A DNA stretch of 64,000 nucleotides from NCBI GenBank assembly GCA_023898405.1, contig CP060221.1, forward strand, positions 1,937,501 to 2,001,500, given 5' to 3'. Each line of letters opens with the position of its first letter. Position 1 is the first letter of the stretch. The notes under the pieces are model-generated. The model saw only the letters and a list, made by a program, of their open reading frames with translations. It was not told where the DNA came from and ran no database searches. This DNA is from Myxococcales bacterium. GTDB taxonomy: Bacteria; Myxococcota; UBA727; JABDBI01. The position numbers and the translations under genes were made by a program. Positions 1 through 8,011 of this stretch are shown one piece after another.

Positions 1-93
1 CAAGTCTTTGAACAGATCAAAAAAATGGGCCTGATTACTCAAGAGAAAATAATAGTAGGAGACGATGAGCTTAGGATAAGCATGCTCAGTTGA
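1..93 (+). CDS. C-terminal end of an unidentified protein (cut by window start)
   Basis: An open frame runs from base 1 to a TGA at 91-93 and encodes the last 30 residues of a protein, ending in GDDELRISMLS. The piece is charged and polar with no recognisable motif, so no function can be given. Its stop overlaps the 3' end of the minus-strand gene at 86-376 by a few bases, a tail-to-tail arrangement. The frame could be fortuitous because so little of it is present. Confidence 0.5.
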   Translation, partial: QVFEQIKKMGLITQEKIIVGDDELRISMLS

Positions 94-376
94 TCTGAAC
101 CAGCTCTATATCAAATGTTTTTTGCAAATAAATTTTGTTAGCTAATTCAGCGCCTACTATTAGGCTGAGCAAAAAAACCAGCACTATAAAGCAATATCGT
201 TGTTTTTGATGCTTGAAAAACAGCAAGAAGAGCATGGCAGTGATGCACAGTGCGATGATCACCGCGGTAACTGCGCTTAAGTGGTGAATTGTAATGATAA
301 AAGCGGTGTATGCGGTATAGCTCATGGAATAGCAATCTAGCAAAAAATAATTATAAAGGAAATGGAATTGTTCCAA
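86..376 (-). CDS. small two-helix membrane protein, unknown
   Basis: 96 codons encode two strongly hydrophobic segments at about residues 25-54 and 60-80, joined by a short basic loop (FKHQKQRY). This predicts a small inner-membrane protein with both ends on the same side. I recognise no family. An internal ATG at 325 would give a 79-residue protein that keeps both helices. Neither start has a convincing SD sequence, so the start is unsettled. The codon pattern (hydrophobic core, polar tail) makes a real gene more likely than chance. Confidence 0.5.
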   Translation of the reverse strand: MEQFHFLYNYFLLDCYSMSYTAYTAFIITIHHLSAVTAVIIALCITAMLFLLFFKHQKQRYCFIVLVFLLSLIVGAELANKIYLQKTFDIELVQIN

Positions 377-414
377 TGGAAAGCATCGTCAAAAGTTAGT
401 TCCAAAGCCAGTTA

Positions 415-443
415 TTGACATAGTATATGCGCTAAGCTATGTT
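415..443 (+). promoter_or_regulatory. sigma70-type promoter candidate
   Basis: A perfect -35 box TTGACA (415-420) is followed by a 17-base spacer and a -10-like TATGTT (438-443). Transcription would begin near 450 and leave a leader of about 60 bases before the secreted-protein gene at 512. No other gene on this strand lies between. Confidence 0.55.
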
Positions 444-511
444 CCGGAGTATCCAACCAGGTTTTGGATTGTTGATCGAGTTTTTAATTTGAATTTTTTT
501 AGGTAATAATT

Positions 512-1675
512 ATGTATTTATCAAAATTTTTTAGGAGCAGTGCGCCTGCTTTATTTTTCCTTGGCCTATTTTTATCGCTGTCATTGTCCGCTGAACGCTC
601 ATCTGCCGAGATAGAAGCCGATAAAGCTCACTTGAATTATTACCTTTCTGGGAATTTGGAACTCAAAGGTTCTATGATGAGAACTGCTGAAAATGGTAAT
701 CCTCAGCATGATACTTTAAGAATTTTTATTAGAAACGGAAGCCTGAATAGTTGGGCTCGGTGGTTAGGATCGAGAAAAAGTTCTTACTATAGTGTTACCA
801 GAAGAACCTATGGAAAAAATGGTGTTGGCTACGAATACACAGATGAAAGCTTTCAAGGGCCTATCAATGTCAAGGCTACCCTAAAGGGTCTTGTAATCGA
901 ATTTTTTGAACCAAGCCCTGAAGGAACAACTGACTTCACTGACGCCAAGTTGCGCCGAGTGGTGGGATCTTTCATTCGCATTCCTTTTCATAAACTCTAC
1001 AACAAAAAGGGATATATTGATTTTAATGCTGCAGAGTCAAAAGAAAGCTTTGAGATTGGCAGAACATTTGAAGATAGAGGACTTTTTTGGACCAGGCAGG
1101 GAACAGTATTCGCTAATGCAGGAAGCATAGCGGTTTCGGATCAAAAGATTGCCTATTCGTCTGAAGTTCTAAGCTATTACCTTATACCCGGACTTAGGGC
1201 AGTTGCTTCTTCTTTGTCGTATTGGTCTGGTCTTGCGTGGAGCAGTGCGAGCAGTATGGCACATTCAGCCTATCATAATGAATCAGCTTATGATTTAGCT
1301 ATGATGTCTGCGCACGTTATACTTGGAACAGCAGAGCTTTATGCTGCTATGGTTGAGGCCAGCATGCTCAATCCTTTAGCTTTTTCTCATGCACGTATGG
1401 CATGGGGTTCATCTAAAAATGCAATTCATTATTATCAAAAATTCATGGGTTCATCAGAGGATGTCGTAAAAGCTAACATTTCTTACTTGGAATCGATCGA
1501 GAAAATTTCTGGCAATAGCTATAACGCTATCAGGGAAACGATCAATGCTGGAGAAAAAGCTATGAGCTTTGATCCTTCGTTGATCATCGACATTGCAAAA
1601 GCAGCTCGAAATGCTCGGCAAGCATGGCAGGAATACTACGGTATATCTGCCTGCACAGTGGCTCCAGCGGCCTAA
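512..1675 (+). CDS. secreted protein of unknown function
   Basis: 387 residues beginning with a clear signal peptide (hydrophobic residues about 12-26, likely cleavage near LSA-ER). The N-terminal half is rich in predicted beta strand. From about residue 220 on it is Ala/Ser/Tyr-rich and probably helical. The ATG follows an AGG-containing SD (501-503) and a sigma70-type promoter at 415-443. I do not recognise the family. The next gene (1760-3070) has the same plan: signal peptide, a beta half ending in an I/V-x-PF segment, then an Ala/Ser-rich helical half. The two may be distant paralogues of an exported or surface protein family, but this is inference. Confidence 0.8.
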   Translation: MYLSKFFRSSAPALFFLGLFLSLSLSAERSSAEIEADKAHLNYYLSGNLELKGSMMRTAENGNPQHDTLRIFIRNGSLNSWARWLGSRKSSYYSVTRRTYGKNGVGYEYTDESFQGPINVKATLKGLVIEFFEPSPEGTTDFTDAKLRRVVGSFIRIPFHKLYNKKGYIDFNAAESKESFEIGRTFEDRGLFWTRQGTVFANAGSIAVSDQKIAYSSEVLSYYLIPGLRAVASSLSYWSGLAWSSASSMAHSAYHNESAYDLAMMSAHVILGTAELYAAMVEASMLNPLAFSHARMAWGSSKNAIHYYQKFMGSSEDVVKANISYLESIEKISGNSYNAIRETINAGEKAMSFDPSLIIDIAKAARNARQAWQEYYGISACTVAPAA

Positions 1676-1759
1676 TTGTTTTTTTAGTGATGGGGTTTTA
1701 TTTCGCCTCATCACTAATTGTTTAATTGTATTATTTATTAATTTATTTTGGAGATTAAA

Positions 1760-3070
1760 ATGTTTAAATTTTTGAAAATTAATTTTTTGTTACTTATGTC
1801 TTTATCGTATTTTATTCATGCTTCTGATGATGTGAAACAAGAACCGGTTGAAAACGATGAATTTACTTTTATGGATATTCAAGAATCTAGTGTAGAAGAT
1901 ATTGAAGAATATGCTAAGATCGCCGATCTTATGAATCGCTCACGTTCTTTGCTCACTGGGACCATCAAGTTTGGTGGTGTGGAATATCAAGCCGAGCTTC
2001 ATAACCGAAGAGATCTTCTAAGTCAGCTTGCAACGAGCGCGGGAGGAAAACCTTCCTATTACAAACTCATTGCTCCTGATTCTTTTAATAACGGCGTCAA
2101 GAAAAATGGAGAAGTTTTGCGGGGCCGTTTGCAAATGAGCATCGATGAAAGCTTGGCATGTCTCGTATTTAAATTCTTTCCCTTTGTAGTCGGAGAGAGC
2201 ACATTTGATACAAGCGCTAAGAGTGGTACGGAAATAATGGTGATCTATGTTCCTTTTAACAAATGTGAGAAAGGGGTTAACAATCAAGGCCATGAAAGTA
2301 TTGTAATCAATATTGATATGGAAAAAAGTGCTTCAGACATTATCCCAACTCATGGCCATGCGCGTTTTTATTCTAAAGAGTACGATGATATAGAACTCAG
2401 CCTAGTTTTTGACTATGCAGACCGGACCAATGAGGCGTTGCAGGCGGCCGGAAATGCCTGCAGTTCAGTTGGTAGTGCTGTAAGCAATGCCGCAAAAAGT
2501 ACGTGGGGTTATATCTATAATCTTGGATTATATGGTACCGCTAAAGCAATGCTGGATACCGCATCTAAGGTAACAGAAACAATGGATAATATTGAAAAGA
2601 TCAAAGAGGGAACCTACGGAAAAGGTGACATAATCGAGGCTGCAAAATTTGTTGTGAGCAAAGAAGGGCAAGAGACTATCAAAGGCGTGCAAAAAAATGC
2701 TCAGAATGTGGTTCAGTTTTTTGATCAAGATCTAAGCCAGCTTGATCATGAGATCGAACAGCTGCAGAATGAAGTAGTTTTGTTGACAGATAAGCTTATC
2801 GAACTCAAAGCTGAAAAAGAAGGTTATGAAGAAGATAAAGACTTCGATTATAAAACAGAGATTGAAGATATAAGCGCAAACATTAAAGTTGCTGACTATG
2901 ATCTTCAAATAGCCCAAACCAAGCTTGATATAGCTCGTCTTAAGCATACACAACTAAAAAACAATTCGAATGCTGCAGCTTCAACCAAAGGTACAATCAA
3001 TGCCTTGACTAAAAAGATAGAAAAACTTTCTCTTGAGAAAAAAAAACTTGCAGAGAAAAATCCCTCTTAG
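1760..3070 (+). CDS. secreted coiled-coil protein of unknown function
   Basis: The ATG at 1760 is preceded by GGAG (1750-1753) at good spacing, so the in-frame TTG at 1748 is not the start. The 436-residue product starts with a signal peptide (cleavage near IHA-SD) and an acidic stretch. A beta-rich domain with three cysteines follows. A small-residue helical region (AGNACSSVGSAVSNAAKS) comes next. The C-terminal ~115 residues are a charged coiled coil rich in Glu, Lys and Leu. No family was recognised. It lies 84 bases after the 512 gene and ends before a strong terminator at 3109-3130, so the two probably form one transcription unit. Confidence 0.8.
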   Translation: MFKFLKINFLLLMSLSYFIHASDDVKQEPVENDEFTFMDIQESSVEDIEEYAKIADLMNRSRSLLTGTIKFGGVEYQAELHNRRDLLSQLATSAGGKPSYYKLIAPDSFNNGVKKNGEVLRGRLQMSIDESLACLVFKFFPFVVGESTFDTSAKSGTEIMVIYVPFNKCEKGVNNQGHESIVINIDMEKSASDIIPTHGHARFYSKEYDDIELSLVFDYADRTNEALQAAGNACSSVGSAVSNAAKSTWGYIYNLGLYGTAKAMLDTASKVTETMDNIEKIKEGTYGKGDIIEAAKFVVSKEGQETIKGVQKNAQNVVQFFDQDLSQLDHEIEQLQNEVVLLTDKLIELKAEKEGYEEDKDFDYKTEIEDISANIKVADYDLQIAQTKLDIARLKHTQLKNNSNAAASTKGTINALTKKIEKLSLEKKKLAEKNPS

Positions 3071-3108
3071 AGTGATGCGCAGTTGTTGTTATTGATTGCA
3101 CTGCTATA

Positions 3109-3130
3109 AACCGCCTTAGGGCGGTTTTTT
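3109..3130 (+). terminator. rho-independent terminator
   Basis: A 7-bp perfect stem AACCGCC/GGCGGTT with a 4-base loop is followed by a run of six T. It closes the two-gene unit of exported proteins. The same GC core (CCGCC/GGCGG) recurs in the terminator at 11829-11857. Confidence 0.85.
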
Positions 3131-3155
3131 ATTGTCTAAATAAGTGAGTTTTTTT

Positions 3156-3818
3156 ATGAGCAAAACAAAAGAATCTTTAAATGAATGGACCTCATCTTTA
3201 ATGCAAGAAATTCCACAGATGCTGGTAAAATTATTGGATCAAAAAAATGGAGAATCCATCGAGCGGCTGCAGTTGGTGGATGTAGAAATAAGTTTGGGTA
3301 AAAAAAATCAGGGTGAAACTATTTCACAACTCAAACGATATAGCAGTGCCAATAATAATTTCATCCATGTCTGTAGCTTCATTTATGATCATTCTTTAGA
3401 TATTCGCATTGCTTATTTTGTGCGTGGGCAAAAAAAATTCTATCAGCCAACAGCCCAGATGTCGCAGCAGTTTTTATGGGAAGCGTGGATGAGTATTGAT
3501 AGAGCGTGGGTGCACAATGCACTAAAAGATGCTGGACAAGAAAATTCTGCTTTAAGCAGCTTAGAGCTTGCTCAACTTTATGGCAGAAAGGATATTCAAA
3601 TACCTTCGCAGCTTGTACTCTTTCTACTGATCAAAGAAGCGCTTGAGGCATGGCCAAAAAATAAAGATTCTCTTGAGTATTTTCATGTAACTTTTTTTAA
3701 GGGGCTTGAACTCGATAGGCCTTTAGAAAAAAGCAATATTGTAAATGACAAAGATTTAGAGCTCGCCATAAGGCAAGATGGTCAAGTTACAACTTGTTTA
3801 AAGGCTTGGGTTCAATGA
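3156..3818 (+). CDS. conserved-looking cytoplasmic protein, unknown
   Basis: The ATG at 3156 is preceded by AAGTGAG at SD distance; the upstream in-frame GTG (3144) is part of that sequence and is less likely. The 220-residue product is soluble, with no signal peptide or membrane segment. It has a Trp-rich centre (FLWEAWMSIDRAW) and alternating amphipathic helices. I do not recognise a domain. It stands alone between the 3109 terminator and a convergent small membrane protein gene. Confidence 0.7.
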   Translation: MSKTKESLNEWTSSLMQEIPQMLVKLLDQKNGESIERLQLVDVEISLGKKNQGETISQLKRYSSANNNFIHVCSFIYDHSLDIRIAYFVRGQKKFYQPTAQMSQQFLWEAWMSIDRAWVHNALKDAGQENSALSSLELAQLYGRKDIQIPSQLVLFLLIKEALEAWPKNKDSLEYFHVTFFKGLELDRPLEKSNIVNDKDLELAIRQDGQVTTCLKAWVQ

Positions 3819-3865
3819 GTTGTTTATGTAAAAAGTTATCCAAGCCTCGAATTAATTTTCTATCG

Positions 3866-4123
3866 TTAAGAGCTTGAGCAATTTGGGTTAGCTGCCTTGC
3901 ATTTAGGGCATTTTAGAGCGCAAAAATTCAAGATGGCCATAATGGATGCAACAACAATGCCAACGATACTCACCCAGTTAGGGATTGCATTATCGCCCAG
4001 CATAATGACTTGTCCACTAAAAACTCGCCACAGATGACACACGGCTACGAAAGTAAAAATAATACCAGAAATCAATAATGCTGCTCTTTGGCAACAGCAT
4101 TTGCTTTTATCACACTGAACCAT
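3866..4123 (-). CDS. small Cys-rich two-helix membrane protein
   Basis: The start is fixed by a GGAG six bases before the ATG at 4121-4123, giving 85 residues. Upstream in-frame ATG (4135) and TTG (4153) codons lack an SD. The N-terminus carries a CCC cluster, followed by two transmembrane helices (about residues 14-35 and 48-68) with a short exposed loop (SGQVIMLGDNAIPNWVS). A second Cys cluster (CALKCPKCKAANPNC) ends the protein. The helix-loop-helix pattern with a conserved PxWVS resembles a widespread family of small uncharacterised membrane proteins. The paired CxxC-like cysteines could bind metal, which is inference. Confidence 0.65.
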   Translation of the reverse strand: MVQCDKSKCCCQRAALLISGIIFTFVAVCHLWRVFSGQVIMLGDNAIPNWVSIVGIVVASIMAILNFCALKCPKCKAANPNCSSS

Positions 4124-4334
4124 TGAATTCTCCATGTCCAAATTGATATCCAATTTTAGTGGAAATGAGTTTTATGAAGCAAATTGTTGTTTATTTGTCA
4201 GGTTTCATGGGAAAAAAATGGGAGCTTGAGAGCAAATTCGCTCTTTGTTTTTCTTAAAAATCATGATGTATTTGGGCAATAATTTTTGTTCTTGAATTAT
4301 GATTTTATTGTTGAATACTAAAAGGTAAGTAAAA

Positions 4335-5846
4335 GTGAATATGAAAATCGCTGTGAAGAAATTATTTTTGTTTCCAATAGTTATAGCAGTCTTATATTTA
4401 TTGACATGCTCCTGTGCATGCAAACGTGGCGTTAATCCCACCAATACTAACATGGCTTCTGATAACTTAGCTGCAGTAGAAACCAATCCCCACTACATGA
4501 GATGTGAAGATTTTAGCGTTTTGGAGCAAAACAAAGGTGCCATGGATACTGAAAAAATTGTGATTCTTTATAGTTCAAAAGGGACTGGGCACAAATCGGC
4601 AGCAGAAGCTGTGGATAAGGTGTTACGTGCCTCTGAAAAAAAATTATTGGGGAGTAATAAAAAATTTGTCATTGCCAAGGTAGATATTTTGGAAGGGCTT
4701 GTACCTAAGCTGCAACGCTTTGATGACTATATGAATGCTGAACGATGGATAAAATTAAAAGAATTAGTTTCACTGCAATGGGTTGCCGAAAAGCTTGTTA
4801 ATGCCAGGCAAGCTCTTTGGGATAACAAAATTCTAAACCGCATCATGCGTGCGTGTGATGAACGACCTCCTTCCATGATCATAAGTGTGTTTCCCATTGC
4901 CAATTATGTTTATGCTGAAATCGCTAAAGAAAATGATATTCCTTTGCTTATTGTTCCGACCGATTATGAAATCAGCCACTTCATCAATAAAATAAATGAA
5001 TTAAAAAATCCGCCGGCTAATGTTTTCATGGGTTTAGCCATGGAAGCTCCTGAAGTAACAGGGGGGCTTTATAAAAAAGATCCAAGGCACCCAAGTGTTC
5101 CCTACTGTGTGATCGGCTCTCCCTTGCGCAAAGAATTTAATGATCTTCGTAAGACCATGGATAGAGCAAAAAATCCTAAAAAAATAAAAGAGATCATGAA
5201 CTATCGTCGCTCAGTTTTAAATATTCCCGACAATGCCAAAAGTCTTTTGATTACACTCGGTGGTAAAGGAGGATCGCTTGAAATTATTGAGCAGTATTTG
5301 AAGGCATTTCATGCAATGCAAAAACAAAAGCCACTTGAACAAGCGCTGCATGTTATTGTTGCTTCGGGCGGAAGTAAGCTGGTTATCGACGGACTTAAAG
5401 CGCATGCAGCTCAATTTGCTAACAACAAACTTTTTAATCTCAAAGTTCTTGACCGTCTCGATGCTCATAACATGGCCCTTTGTATGGCAAGTGTTGATGC
5501 GGTGTTAGCTAAGCCAGGAGGATCAACAGTGGCCGAAGCGGGCATGCTTAAGACTCCGATGCTCATCAAATCTGATTCAACTTTGGCTTTGCCTTGGGAA
5601 AAAACCAATATGCTTTTGGCCAAGCGTTTAGGATGGGGTGTGGATCTTGCCTTTGCACCAAAACGTGTTGTTGATACTCAGGATGTGGTTTCCAAACTTA
5701 AACAAATTTTTTCTTGGCCCAAATATTTGAATCAAGAGACGAGCTTTATTGATTTTCAGACAAAGTTTACTGAGTTTATTCAATTGATACGTGAGCGAGA
5801 GACAAAGAAATTTTCAAATTTTGCTACCTTGGAGTGCAGGCAATAA
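4335..5846 (+). CDS. MGDG-synthase/MurG-type glycosyltransferase with N-terminal signal-anchor
   Basis: A 503-residue protein with a GT-B glycosyltransferase body. Near residues 76-92 is ILYSSKGTGHKSAAEAV, the glycine-rich loop of the monogalactosyldiacylglycerol-synthase N-terminal family. Near 392-403 is AKPGGSTVAEAG, the nucleotide-sugar-binding signature shared with MurG. Such enzymes move a sugar from a UDP donor to a diacylglycerol or similar acceptor on the cytoplasmic face. Unusually, the first 30 residues form a hydrophobic signal or anchor ending in a Cys-rich segment (LLTCSCACKRG) resembling a poor lipobox. The start is either GTG 4335 (AAGGT upstream) or ATG 4341. The acceptor is unknown. 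Confidence 0.8.
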   Translation: MNMKIAVKKLFLFPIVIAVLYLLTCSCACKRGVNPTNTNMASDNLAAVETNPHYMRCEDFSVLEQNKGAMDTEKIVILYSSKGTGHKSAAEAVDKVLRASEKKLLGSNKKFVIAKVDILEGLVPKLQRFDDYMNAERWIKLKELVSLQWVAEKLVNARQALWDNKILNRIMRACDERPPSMIISVFPIANYVYAEIAKENDIPLLIVPTDYEISHFINKINELKNPPANVFMGLAMEAPEVTGGLYKKDPRHPSVPYCVIGSPLRKEFNDLRKTMDRAKNPKKIKEIMNYRRSVLNIPDNAKSLLITLGGKGGSLEIIEQYLKAFHAMQKQKPLEQALHVIVASGGSKLVIDGLKAHAAQFANNKLFNLKVLDRLDAHNMALCMASVDAVLAKPGGSTVAEAGMLKTPMLIKSDSTLALPWEKTNMLLAKRLGWGVDLAFAPKRVVDTQDVVSKLKQIFSWPKYLNQETSFIDFQTKFTEFIQLIRERETKKFSNFATLECRQ

Positions 5847-5937
5847 GCTTGGTTAATTGCACATATCCCATGATTTCGTGTGAGTGTGGTTGATTCTATT
5901 TAGGTAGTCCGCAATATGGTCTGCGAATAGTTAAAAA

Positions 5938-6083
5938 TATAGAGGGCCGTTTGAGAAGTTTTGGTTAGAAATATTTCAAAGAGGCCCCCAGTGGTATAGA
6001 GCATTCGACAATTTTCTAAAGTCTCAAGTACTTAGAGCTCCGATAATAACCTTTAAGGTAGATTGCTATTAACCTGGCCTCTA
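5938..6083. repeat. possible degenerate intergenic repeat (weak inverted ends)
   Basis: The 252-base gap 5847-6098 has no gene. It contains a left end ATAGAGGGCCGTTT and a right end with GGCCTCTAAAATAAAAAATA that are roughly inverted relative to each other. The right end matches the right flank of the clear inverted-repeat element at 55305-55393 (GCCTCTAAGATTAAAAAATA). I regard it as a decayed relative, with low certainty. Confidence 0.3.
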
Positions 6084-6098
6084 AAATAAAAAATATTT

Positions 6099-6578
6099 TT
6101 AGGGATTGGTGAGTTTCTCTTCGATCGCGCTTATGCAAATAATCAGTTGTTCACTCATAAGATAAGAAAGACCCAAGAATCCTTGCGTATCAAAATCCAG
6201 CATTGCTTTAGGATCTTTTGATGGAAAAGTGCAAGAACTTCTCATTGCCATGAATTTATTGCTCTCTATTGAACCCAAAAAATTATTGCTGGGAAGCAGT
6301 TCAAAATTTTCACTAAAACGCTGATAGCTCGTAAATTGCAAGGTCCATTCTTGCGTATCTACATTATACTTAAAGCTTTCCCATGTGTGCTGAAAATCAC
6401 CACTACACCATGCATCAGGACACCATTCTTCGAGATGACGCAAAACATAGCGTTCAAGTTTGTCGTAGTCTGTATTCGTAAGTGTGCCCGAAAAAAAATC
6501 GGCATAACTTAAATTACTAAGGCTGCTCATAAGAATACTGGTAAGCAGCCAGCAGATAAAACGTGTGCTTTTTTTCAT
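6099..6578 (-). CDS. secreted protein of unknown function
   Basis: The ATG at 6576-6578 follows GAGGGAG with a five-base spacer, so the longer frame starting at 6599 is not used. The 159-residue product has a classic signal peptide (MKKSTRF... cleavage near SYA-DF). The mature part has a Cys pair in EEWCPDAWCSGDF and two further cysteines near the C-terminus, suggesting disulfides. No family recognised. It is monocistronic, with its 3' end in the repeat-bearing gap 5847-6098. Confidence 0.7.
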   Translation of the reverse strand: MKKSTRFICWLLTSILMSSLSNLSYADFFSGTLTNTDYDKLERYVLRHLEEWCPDAWCSGDFQHTWESFKYNVDTQEWTLQFTSYQRFSENFELLPSNNFLGSIESNKFMAMRSSCTFPSKDPKAMLDFDTQGFLGLSYLMSEQLIICISAIEEKLTNP

Positions 6579-6754
6579 AAATTCTCCCTCATAGCTCATG
6601 ACTTTATTTAGTGGAGAAAAAGATAATTTGGAGAAATGAAAAATATAACCAATGATTAATAATCGATTTATTGGTTTGTTTTTGTGGCTTTAGCAATTTT
6701 TTATAAAAATAATCTATTGTTTTATTGAAGCAAAAATTTAAAGAGAAAATTTCA

Positions 6755-7285
6755 ATGAAAGAGCAAAAAATTAAATTTGCCGGCGTATTTGTGCATTATG
6801 AAAATCAGTTTTTAAACAAACCGCACATCATTGAATCAAATTTTCGAGATATGATGCTTGAAAAATCAATTTTATTTCTCAATGACTTAAGAGCTCTAAA
6901 AAGTGAAATTATATTCATAAATTCTGTCCATGAGCAAGATAAAGAAAATCTCAGCAGTGATAGTTATAAAAGTTTTGAGATATATGAGCCACAACGAGAA
7001 AGCACTATAAAAGCCCAGCCTCAAGAAAGCATTTTTTATGGCAACAGCTTGCATCGCTATTTGCGAAGCAAAGAGATAACGCACGTGGGGATATGTGGGC
7101 TTTTTAATCAAGAAGTTCTGAAGTCGACTTTGACCGATGCTGTAAATCTTGAATATCAGGTCTATTCGATCCTTGATTGTCAGATCGTTTACGAAAAACA
7201 CAACGGCAGCAATTTTTATGCTGATAATGTTCAAGAAATTAAAAGCAATGATATCGTGAAGCTGCTAACTAATTTCTGGAACTAG
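6755..7285 (+). CDS. isochorismatase-fold protein, probably catalytically dead
   Basis: The ATG at 6755 is preferred over the TTG at 6725. The 176 residues follow the cysteine-hydrolase (isochorismatase) fold: an N-terminal strand KFAGVFVHYENQF, then a central strand IIFINSVHE. A C-terminal block HVGICGLFNQEVLKSTLTDA corresponds to the usual GxxTxxCVxxTAxDA region. The Asp expected in the first strand is His, and the nucleophilic Cys of the C-terminal block is absent. The protein therefore probably lacks the family's hydrolase activity and may be a binding or regulatory relative. It converges with yciB, with only 8 bases between the ends. Confidence 0.65.
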   Translation: MKEQKIKFAGVFVHYENQFLNKPHIIESNFRDMMLEKSILFLNDLRALKSEIIFINSVHEQDKENLSSDSYKSFEIYEPQRESTIKAQPQESIFYGNSLHRYLRSKEITHVGICGLFNQEVLKSTLTDAVNLEYQVYSILDCQIVYEKHNGSNFYADNVQEIKSNDIVKLLTNFWN

Positions 7286-7293
7286 CATAACAC

Positions 7294-7821
7294 TCATGAA
7301 CGCAAATGGTTTTTTAAGTAAATAGCTTGGCCGATGGCAAATAGGAAAGTTAATCCAAATAATCCAAAGAGTTTGAAATTAACCCAAATATCGGTGTCAA
7401 ACTGATAAGCAACAAAAATATTGAGAGCGCCTGAAAGCATAAAGAAAATTACCCATGATAAATTAAGCCGTTTCCATACGTGCAGTGGAGCATTGATCTT
7501 TGCTGCTGAAAGAAGTCGTTGAGTAAAATTCTTTTTGGTAAAGTGGCTGATAAAAAATGCTAAGCCAAAGCCCCAGTTTAGTACCGTTGGTTTCCACTTA
7601 ATGAACATCTCATTGCGAAAGATGAGAGTGATACCACCAAAAACAATTACAAGGACAAAGGATACCCATTGCATATTGGTGATAGGTTTTTTTTGTATTT
7701 TTAGAACCAAAAGCCCCATTGCCATCAAGGCCATAAGCACGATGACTGCGACATAAATATCCACAGCTTTGTAGGCAACAAAAAAACCAATCAGGGGAAT
7801 GAGTTCGAATAATTGTGACAT
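7294..7821 (-). CDS. yciB: intracellular septation protein A (YciB/IspZ)
   Basis: A 175-residue polytopic inner-membrane protein with about five to six hydrophobic helices. The family pattern is clear: MSQLFELIPLIGFF at the N-terminus, KPTVLNWGFGLAFFISHF in the middle, NLSWVIFFMLSGALNIFVAY and a terminal NFKLFGLFGLTFLFAIGQ. YciB affects cell-envelope integrity and division in enterobacteria; the exact role is unclear. No strong SD precedes the ATG. A long perfect inverted repeat (7932-7968) lies just upstream, between it and the protease gene. Confidence 0.9.
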   Translation of the reverse strand: MSQLFELIPLIGFFVAYKAVDIYVAVIVLMALMAMGLLVLKIQKKPITNMQWVSFVLVIVFGGITLIFRNEMFIKWKPTVLNWGFGLAFFISHFTKKNFTQRLLSAAKINAPLHVWKRLNLSWVIFFMLSGALNIFVAYQFDTDIWVNFKLFGLFGLTFLFAIGQAIYLKNHLRS

Positions 7822-7931
7822 ATGTACGCCGTATTTAGATAATCTGCTTAAAAAGTCTAGTTTGACTAATGAACTGATGCAAGGGCAGTGCAGAATGATT
7901 TTTATGGGAAATTTATGCTAAGCACTGTAAC

Positions 7932-7968
7932 AATCCCAGAAATTAAGGCTTGGTTAATTTCTGGGATT
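7932..7968. repeat. 15-bp perfect inverted repeat (hairpin)
   Basis: AATCCCAGAAATTAA (7932-7946) and its exact complement (7954-7968) are separated by 7 bases. The hairpin lies after the protease gene and about 110 bases before yciB on the minus strand. No T-run follows on either strand, so it is not a canonical terminator. It may block or process read-through RNA, or act as an operator. Confidence 0.7.
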
Positions 7969-8011
7969 ACTACAAGGCGCCTGTTGTTAATGTCCTATTC
8001 TCAGCAATAGT

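Noticed and set aside
906..1130. 74-codon plus-strand frame in another phase of the 512 gene
   Set aside because: No SD and inside a gene with a signal peptide and promoter.
4205..4486. 93-codon minus-strand frame over the glycosyltransferase start
   Set aside because: Opposite to a well-supported start region; no SD, hydrophobic pattern explained by the antisense of the signal-anchor.
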